From: Bacteroidales bacterium
Lineage (GTDB): Bacteria; Bacteroidota; Bacteroidia; Bacteroidales; UBA932
Length of the DNA: 64,000 bases
Direction: 5' to 3'
Assembly: GCA_017619655.1 (NCBI GenBank)
Contig: JAFZRV010000010.1
Location: 26,495-90,494, forward strand
Shown: in pieces, positions 57,319 through 64,000 of the stretch
Position numbering within the stretch: position 1 is the stretch's first letter
Layout: each line of letters begins with the position of its first letter
Notes under the pieces: model-generated
Databases searched by the model: none
What the model was told of the DNA's origin: nothing
The model's input: the letters and a program-made list of their open reading frames with translations, nothing else
Program-made: the position numbers and the translations under genes

Positions 57319-58107
57319 ATGGTCCGTTTCCTGAGCCTTTCGAGTGGAAGCAACGGCAACTGCTACTATTTCAGCGACGGCCGCCAGTCCTTCCTCATCG
57401 ACCTCGGCATCGGGACCCGCACCGTCAAGAAGCGTCTCGCCGAACACGACATCGCCCTCGAATCGATCGACGCCGTGTTCGTGACCCACGACCATTTCGA
57501 CCATATCCGCAGCCTCGGCAGCTTCACGGAGCGTTATCACAAGCCCGTGTACCTGACCCGCACGCTCGAACAGGCCCTGCGCCGCAACATCTGCACGGCG
57601 GGCAAGCTGAAGGGCTGCGTGCGCTACCTGGAGGAGGGGAAGGAGCAGGTGCTGGACGGCGGGCTCCGCATCACGCCCTTCGTCGTGCCGCACGACGCCT
57701 CCCAGACCGTGGGCTACCACTTCACCCTTTCGGGCGAGCGCTTCACCGTGATGACGGACCTGGGCGAAGTGACCGACGACGCGGTGCGCTACGCCCGCGA
57801 AGCGGACCACCTCGTCGTGGAGTCGAACTACGACGTGGACATGCTCATCACCGGACCGTATCCCAAGGAACTGAAGGAACGCATCCTGACCCAGCACGGG
57901 CACCTGTCCAACGAGCAGACCGCCTCGCTGCTGCTCCGCAGCCGGCACGAAGGCCTGCGCGACGTGTATCTCTGCCACCTCAGCGCCAACAACAACACGC
58001 CGTCCCTGGCCCTGGCGAGCGCAAAAAAAACGCTTGAGAGCATCGGCTCCCAAGCGTCTTTGCATTGCCTTCCGCGCGGTAGCGCGTCGGAATTATTCAC
58101 CTTTTAA
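57319..58107 (+). CDS. MBL-fold metallo-hydrolase (YycJ/WalJ-like)
   Basis: A 262-residue metallo-beta-lactamase fold protein. FLSLSSGSNGNCYYF at the N-terminus and VTHDHFDHIRS (His57, His59, Asp61, His62) bind two metals; VVPHDASQTVGYHF and LCHLSANNN follow. This matches the YycJ/WalJ group, implicated in 5' DNA exonuclease/cell-wall coordination in Firmicutes. Its last 15 bases overlap the convergent TPR gene, and its 3' coding region contains that gene's terminator. Confidence 0.88.
   Translation: MVRFLSLSSGSNGNCYYFSDGRQSFLIDLGIGTRTVKKRLAEHDIALESIDAVFVTHDHFDHIRSLGSFTERYHKPVYLTRTLEQALRRNICTAGKLKGCVRYLEEGKEQVLDGGLRITPFVVPHDASQTVGYHFTLSGERFTVMTDLGEVTDDAVRYAREADHLVVESNYDVDMLITGPYPKELKERILTQHGHLSNEQTASLLLRSRHEGLRDVYLCHLSANNNTPSLALASAKKTLESIGSQASLHCLPRGSASELFTF
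58023..58057 (-). terminator. Terminator of the TPR gene inside the convergent coding region
   Basis: On the minus strand ACGCTTGGGAGC (58057-58046), loop CGAT and GCTCTCAAGCGT (58041-58030) pair over 12 positions with one G-U, followed by a run of T (58030-58023). It lies 36 bases past the TPR stop and within the MBL-fold gene. Confidence 0.85.
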
Positions 58108-59412
58108 GGAGTTGAGGTATCCGTTGTACTTCTCGTACTTCTCCATGTACTTCGGATCTTCGCGGAAGATGAAGCAGATGGTCTTCAGCGGCTCTGCGCA
58201 CGCGGTCTTCAGGTCGGGATCCTTGGCGTTGTCGAAGGCGATCTCAAACGGCTCGACAGCTTTCTGCAGCGACTCTTCCATCTGTTTCTCGAGCGCGGCG
58301 TACTTGGCGTCGTCCAGCTCGTTGGAAGCTTTCTCGCGCAGGTCCACGAAGTTGTTGTAGTAGAGGGCGCCCAGGCCGTACATGCCGTAGAGGTAGTTCG
58401 GGTCAACCTCGTAGGACTTGCGGTAGTAGACCTCCGCGTTCTCCATGTCTTTCAGCTTGTTGTAGACCTCGGCCTCGGCGTAGTAGAGGCTGGCGTTCTT
58501 CGGGTCGAGGCCCTGTGCGGTGTGCAGCAGGTCGAAGAGCTTGGCGGGATCCTCGCTGGTCTCCATGTAGAGGTTGATCAGGCCGATCAGGATGCCGTTG
58601 TTCTCGGGGAACTTCACGAAGCCCTGCTCGAGCAGCGCCTTGCGGTTCTCGTTGTCACCCATGCTGTGGTAGACCTCGGCGAGGTTGGAGTAGGTGTTGC
58701 CGTCCTGGTAGAAGCCCTGCTCGAGGCACTTCTTGTAGTACTCGATGGCCTGTTCCTTGTCGCCGGCGAGGTTCGATACGAGGGCGCAGTAGTAAGCGTT
58801 CTGGGAATCTTCCTGGCCGAGCAGCGGGTTGGAAGCGCAGTCGGCGGCTTTCTTGAAGAGTCCGGCAGCCTTGGTGAAGTCACCGGCCAGGTACTGCGAG
58901 AGGGCCTCGTTGGCGTATTTCTCGTGGATGTCGGTCATCATGGCCGTGATGTCCTTGGCCTTGCTGTCTTTCGGGTCGACGGCCTTGGCTTTCTCGAGGG
59001 CTTCGATGGCCTTGGCCAGCATGTCGCCTTCGAAGACAGGCTTGGTGATCACGAAGAAGTCGAGGATGCCGGCTTCGTTGTAGTAGAGGTCTTTGTCAGC
59101 GTAGGAGTCGACGGAGTAGACACCTTCGGCGCCTTTCTTCTGGCTGGTGCCGAGCACCTGCTGTTCCTTCAGGAAGAGTTTCACCTCATTCTGGGGCGTT
59201 CCCGTCAGGATATTCTTGGAAGGCTGGTCGTAGGCATCGACATACGCCTTGGCGACGGCGATCCAGGTAGCCGGTTTGGCGGCCTTCTTTGCATCTGCTG
59301 CAGCTGCCTCAGCCTTGGCAACGGCCTTCTGGGCTTCTGCTGCGTTTTTGGGCTGTGCACTGACCATCGTCAGGGAGAGGATGAGCGACAGTGCGATGAG
59401 AATTTTCTTCAT
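58093..59412 (-). CDS. Tetratricopeptide-repeat protein, exported
   Basis: A 439-residue protein with a signal peptide (to MVSAQ) and an Ala/Lys-rich helical stretch (25-45), followed by about eight TPR-like helix pairs (for example NTYSNLAEVYHSMGDNENRKALLEQGF and NASLYYAEAEVYNKLKDMENAEVYYRKSYEVDP). No enzymatic domain. It is probably a periplasmic scaffold. It follows gyrA by 20 bases without a terminator and may share its transcript. Confidence 0.88.
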   Translation of the reverse strand: MKKILIALSLILSLTMVSAQPKNAAEAQKAVAKAEAAAADAKKAAKPATWIAVAKAYVDAYDQPSKNILTGTPQNEVKLFLKEQQVLGTSQKKGAEGVYSVDSYADKDLYYNEAGILDFFVITKPVFEGDMLAKAIEALEKAKAVDPKDSKAKDITAMMTDIHEKYANEALSQYLAGDFTKAAGLFKKAADCASNPLLGQEDSQNAYYCALVSNLAGDKEQAIEYYKKCLEQGFYQDGNTYSNLAEVYHSMGDNENRKALLEQGFVKFPENNGILIGLINLYMETSEDPAKLFDLLHTAQGLDPKNASLYYAEAEVYNKLKDMENAEVYYRKSYEVDPNYLYGMYGLGALYYNNFVDLREKASNELDDAKYAALEKQMEESLQKAVEPFEIAFDNAKDPDLKTACAEPLKTICFIFREDPKYMEKYEKYNGYLNSLKGE

Positions 59413-59432
59413 AACGCTTGCGTTTAGTTAGA

Positions 59433-61976
59433 TTATTGATTGTTGTTTTCTGTTTCCGTATTGTTCTCGTTGTTTTCGGGAAGCTCGGGGCTTTCCGTTT
59501 CTTCTTCCTTGCTGACGACGCAGACGGCCGCGATGCTGTCACCTTCCCGGATGCTGATGAGTTTCACGCCCTGCGTGGCTCTGCCCGCTACCCGGATGCT
59601 GTCGGCCGGCATGCGGATCGTGACGCCCGAACGGTTGATGATCATCAGGTCGTTTTCGTCGCTGACGGCTTTCAATGCAATTAGCTTGCCAGTCTTGTCC
59701 GTGATGTTGATGGTCTTCACGCCCTTGCTGCCGCGGTGAGTCTTTCTATACTCCTCAAGATCAGAGCGTTTGCCGAAGCCGTTTTCGCTCACGACGAGGA
59801 TGTCCTGCGGCTTGAGCGCCTGCTCTTCGGGGTCGATGCAGACCATGCCGACCACGTAGTCGTCCTCCTCCAGGTCGATGCCGCGGACACCCGTCGAATT
59901 GCGCCCGATCGCACGGGCTTCCTCTTCGTCGAAGCGGCAGCACTTGCCCTGGTTGCCGGCCAGCAGGATCTCGCAGTTGCCGCTGGTGAGGGCGGCCCCG
60001 ATCAGGGCGTCGCCTTCGCGCAGGTTGACGGCGATGATACCGTTGGCACGCGGGCGGGAGTAGGCCTCGAGCAGCGTCTTCTTGATGGTGCCGTTCGAGG
60101 TGGCCAGGACCACGTAGTGGCTGTTGGTGAATTCCTTGTCGTCGAGATCCTGCACGTTGAGGTAGGCCTGGATGCGGTCTTCCTGGGTGAGGGGCAGGAT
60201 GTTCTGGATGGCGCGGCCCTTCGAGGCCTTGGCGCCTTCCGGAATCTCGTAGACCTTGAGCCAGAAGCACTTGCCGCTCTGCGTGAAGAACATGAGCGTA
60301 CTGTGCATGTTGGCTACGTAGATATGTTCGATGAAATCTTCGTCGCGGGTGGTGCTGCCCTTGGCGCCGATGCCGCCGCGGCTCTGCGAGCGGTATTCGG
60401 ACAGGCTGGTGCGCTTGATGTAGCCGTAGTGCGAAATGGTGATCACCACGTCTTCGTTCGGATAGAAGTCTTCCGGGTTGAAGTCCTCGGCCGAGAGCGC
60501 GATTTCGGAGCGGCGCGGGTCGCCGTATTTCTCCTTGAGTTCCTGCAGCTCGTCCTTGATGATGCCCAGCTGCATGGCCTCGCTGCCCAGCACCTGCTGG
60601 TAGTAGTCGATCAGCTTCTCGAGCTCGTCGTACTCGGCCTGCAGCTTGTCGCGTTCCAGGCCGGTGAGCTGGCGGAGACGCATCTCCACGATGGCGTCGG
60701 CCTGCTCCACGGTGAAGCCGAACTGCTCCACGAGTCCGTCGCGGGCGTCGGCCACGCTGCGGGAGGCGCGGATCAGGGCGATGATCTCGTCGATGATGTC
60801 GAGGGCCTTGAGCAGTCCTTCGAGGATGTGGGCGCGCTTGAGGGCCTTGTTGAGCTCGAAGCGGGTGCGGCGCACGACCACCTCGTGGCGGTGGCGCACG
60901 AAATACTTGATGAGCTGCTTGAGGTTGAGCTGGCGCGGGCGGCCGTCCACCAGGGCGATGTTGTTGACCGAGAAGCTCGACTGGAGCGGGGTGAACTTGA
61001 ACAGGCTGTTGAGCACCACGTTCGAGGGAGCGCCCTGCTTCAACTTGATGACGATGCGCATGCCGTCGCGGTCGCTCTCGTCGTTGATATAGGAGATGCC
61101 GTCGAGTTTCTTGGTCTCCACCAGTTCGGCGATGCGCTCGATGAGCTCGCGCTTGTTGATGGTGTAGGGGATCTCCGTGACCACGATGGTCTCGCGGCCG
61201 GAGGACGACACTTCGATATTGGTCTTGGAACGGATGACGATGCGGCCGCGGCCCGTCTCGAAGGCGTCGCGGATGCCGCGGGTGCCCTGGATGATGCCGC
61301 CGGTGGGGAAGTCCGGGCCCTTGATGTGCTCCATCAGGCCGTCCACGTCGATATCCGGGTTGTCGATGTAGGCGCAGATCGCGTCGCAGCACTCGCCGAG
61401 GTTGTGCGGGGCCATGTTGGTGGCCATGCCCACGGCGATACCGTTGGAACCGTTCATCAGCAGCAGCGGCGCCTTGGCGGGCAGCACGGTCGGCTCCTGG
61501 AGCGATTCGTCGAAGTTGGGCTTGAAATCCACGGTGTCCTTGTCGAGGTCGGCCAGCACCTCCTCGGCCAGCTTCTGCAGCTTGGCCTCGGTGTATCGCA
61601 TGGCTGCCACGGGGTCGCCGTCGATCGAACCGAAGTTGCCCTGGCCGTGGACCAGCAGGTAGCGCAGGTTCCAGGGCTGGGCGAGGCGGGCCATGGCGTC
61701 GTAGACGCTGGCGTCGCCGTGCGGGTGGTATTTACCGAGGACGTCGCCGACGATGCGCGCCGACTTCTTCACGCCGCCGCTGTAGGTGACGCCCAGGTTG
61801 CTCATGCCGAACAGCACGCGGCGGTGCACCGGTTTCAATCCGTCCCGGACATCGGGAAGGGCTCGGGCCACGATCACTGACATGGAGTAGTCAATGTAGG
61901 CCGACTTCATCTCGTTTTCTATATTGATAGGAATGATCCTACCGCCGGTTTCTTCTACTGTCTCTTCAAAATCCAT
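59433..61976 (-). CDS. gyrA: DNA gyrase subunit A
   Basis: An 847-residue type II topoisomerase subunit. The breakage-reunion domain has active-site Tyr128 in AAMRYTE, and the C-terminal domain has six beta-propeller blades including the GyrA-box-like QRGGKG variant ([10 protein letters not shown]) near 520-530. In the quinolone-interaction loop ([11 protein letters not shown]) residue 89, equivalent to E. coli Ser83, is Ala and the Asp87 equivalent is retained. The C-terminus ends in an Asn/Glu-rich tail. Single-copy essential gene; the promoter lies at 62038-62007. Confidence 0.96.
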   Translation of the reverse strand: MDFEETVEETGGRIIPINIENEMKSAYIDYSMSVIVARALPDVRDGLKPVHRRVLFGMSNLGVTYSGGVKKSARIVGDVLGKYHPHGDASVYDAMARLAQPWNLRYLLVHGQGNFGSIDGDPVAAMRYTEAKLQKLAEEVLADLDKDTVDFKPNFDESLQEPTVLPAKAPLLLMNGSNGIAVGMATNMAPHNLGECCDAICAYIDNPDIDVDGLMEHIKGPDFPTGGIIQGTRGIRDAFETGRGRIVIRSKTNIEVSSSGRETIVVTEIPYTINKRELIERIAELVETKKLDGISYINDESDRDGMRIVIKLKQGAPSNVVLNSLFKFTPLQSSFSVNNIALVDGRPRQLNLKQLIKYFVRHRHEVVVRRTRFELNKALKRAHILEGLLKALDIIDEIIALIRASRSVADARDGLVEQFGFTVEQADAIVEMRLRQLTGLERDKLQAEYDELEKLIDYYQQVLGSEAMQLGIIKDELQELKEKYGDPRRSEIALSAEDFNPEDFYPNEDVVITISHYGYIKRTSLSEYRSQSRGGIGAKGSTTRDEDFIEHIYVANMHSTLMFFTQSGKCFWLKVYEIPEGAKASKGRAIQNILPLTQEDRIQAYLNVQDLDDKEFTNSHYVVLATSNGTIKKTLLEAYSRPRANGIIAVNLREGDALIGAALTSGNCEILLAGNQGKCCRFDEEEARAIGRNSTGVRGIDLEEDDYVVGMVCIDPEEQALKPQDILVVSENGFGKRSDLEEYRKTHRGSKGVKTINITDKTGKLIALKAVSDENDLMIINRSGVTIRMPADSIRVAGRATQGVKLISIREGDSIAAVCVVSKEEETESPELPENNENNTETENNNQ

Positions 61977-62006
61977 TTTCTCTTTTGTTGCTTACAAAAT
62001 ATCGTG

Positions 62007-62038
62007 TAAAAATACGAATAATTCATGAGGAATACAAA
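62007..62038 (-). promoter_or_regulatory. Promoter of gyrA
   Basis: On the minus strand TTTG (62038-62035), a 20-base spacer and TATTTTTA (62014-62007) match the consensus with one change, about 30 bases upstream of the gyrA ATG. Confidence 0.5.
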
Positions 62039-62105
62039 TTATTATTTCGGCAATATTTTTGCTAACTTGCGAACCATTCCAAAAGAACGAACAACAGCTT
62101 GAAAA

Positions 62106-64000
<1,895 letters not shown>

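Overview
The window is GC-rich DNA from a member of the Bacteroidota, most likely order Bacteroidales. The evidence is a complete SusC/SusD locus with a hybrid two-component (HTCS) regulator, many promoters of the TTTG-N19/20-TAnnTTTG type, weak use of Shine-Dalgarno sites, many Bacteroidota-style lipoproteins and a tRNA with an encoded CCA end. GC content is above that of Bacteroides proper, so an uncultured gut or rumen lineage is plausible, but the genus cannot be fixed from this sequence. Genes are dense and no stretch over 300 bases lacks a gene. The longest gaps (19833-20109, 43651-43828, 26706-26875, 18373-18545) hold promoters or a repeat.

Layout. 1-2115 (minus): tRNA-Ser followed by a compact cluster of three lipoproteins, a membrane/thioredoxin fusion and the start of a radical SAM enzyme, matching the functionally uncharacterised 'rSAM/lipoprotein' arrangement. 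2153-4878 (minus): purC and a long-form amidophosphoribosyltransferase. 4968-7403: DUF486 membrane protein, S41 peptidase, acyltransferase 3. 7526-13488 (plus): outer-membrane receptor, LytS-type kinase, LytTR regulator and a secreted alpha/beta hydrolase, with a two-site direct repeat upstream that looks like a LytTR operator. 13613-19832 (minus): thioesterase, metF, metH, metY, with a 164-base inverted-repeat element between metY and metH.

20110-43650 is a polysaccharide utilisation locus (PUL): GH3, HTCS, then type-B carboxylesterase, SusC, SusD, a four-repeat lipoprotein and two CE1 esterases on plus, facing a minus-strand operon of two more GH3s and two more CE1s. There are three GH3 exo-glycosidases and five esterases but no recognisable endo-glycanase. 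This fits import and trimming of already cut, heavily acylated oligosaccharides (for example feruloylated or acetylated xylan or glucan fragments).

43829-64000 is mainly housekeeping: plsC-like acyltransferase, pfkA, a large MscS-type channel, a small envelope-stress-like cluster (lipoprotein, YtxH, holin-X-like, coiled-coil mini-protein), GNAT, a PreA-like FeS dehydrogenase, a radical SAM protein, thioesterase, CAAX-protease-type M48 peptidase, NlpC/P60-LysM hydrolase with a coupled 53-residue membrane protein, a purine nucleoside phosphorylase / mtnA / metallo-hydrolase operon, a TPR protein, gyrA, and clpC running off the right edge. No CRISPR array, rRNA, transposase or prophage was seen.
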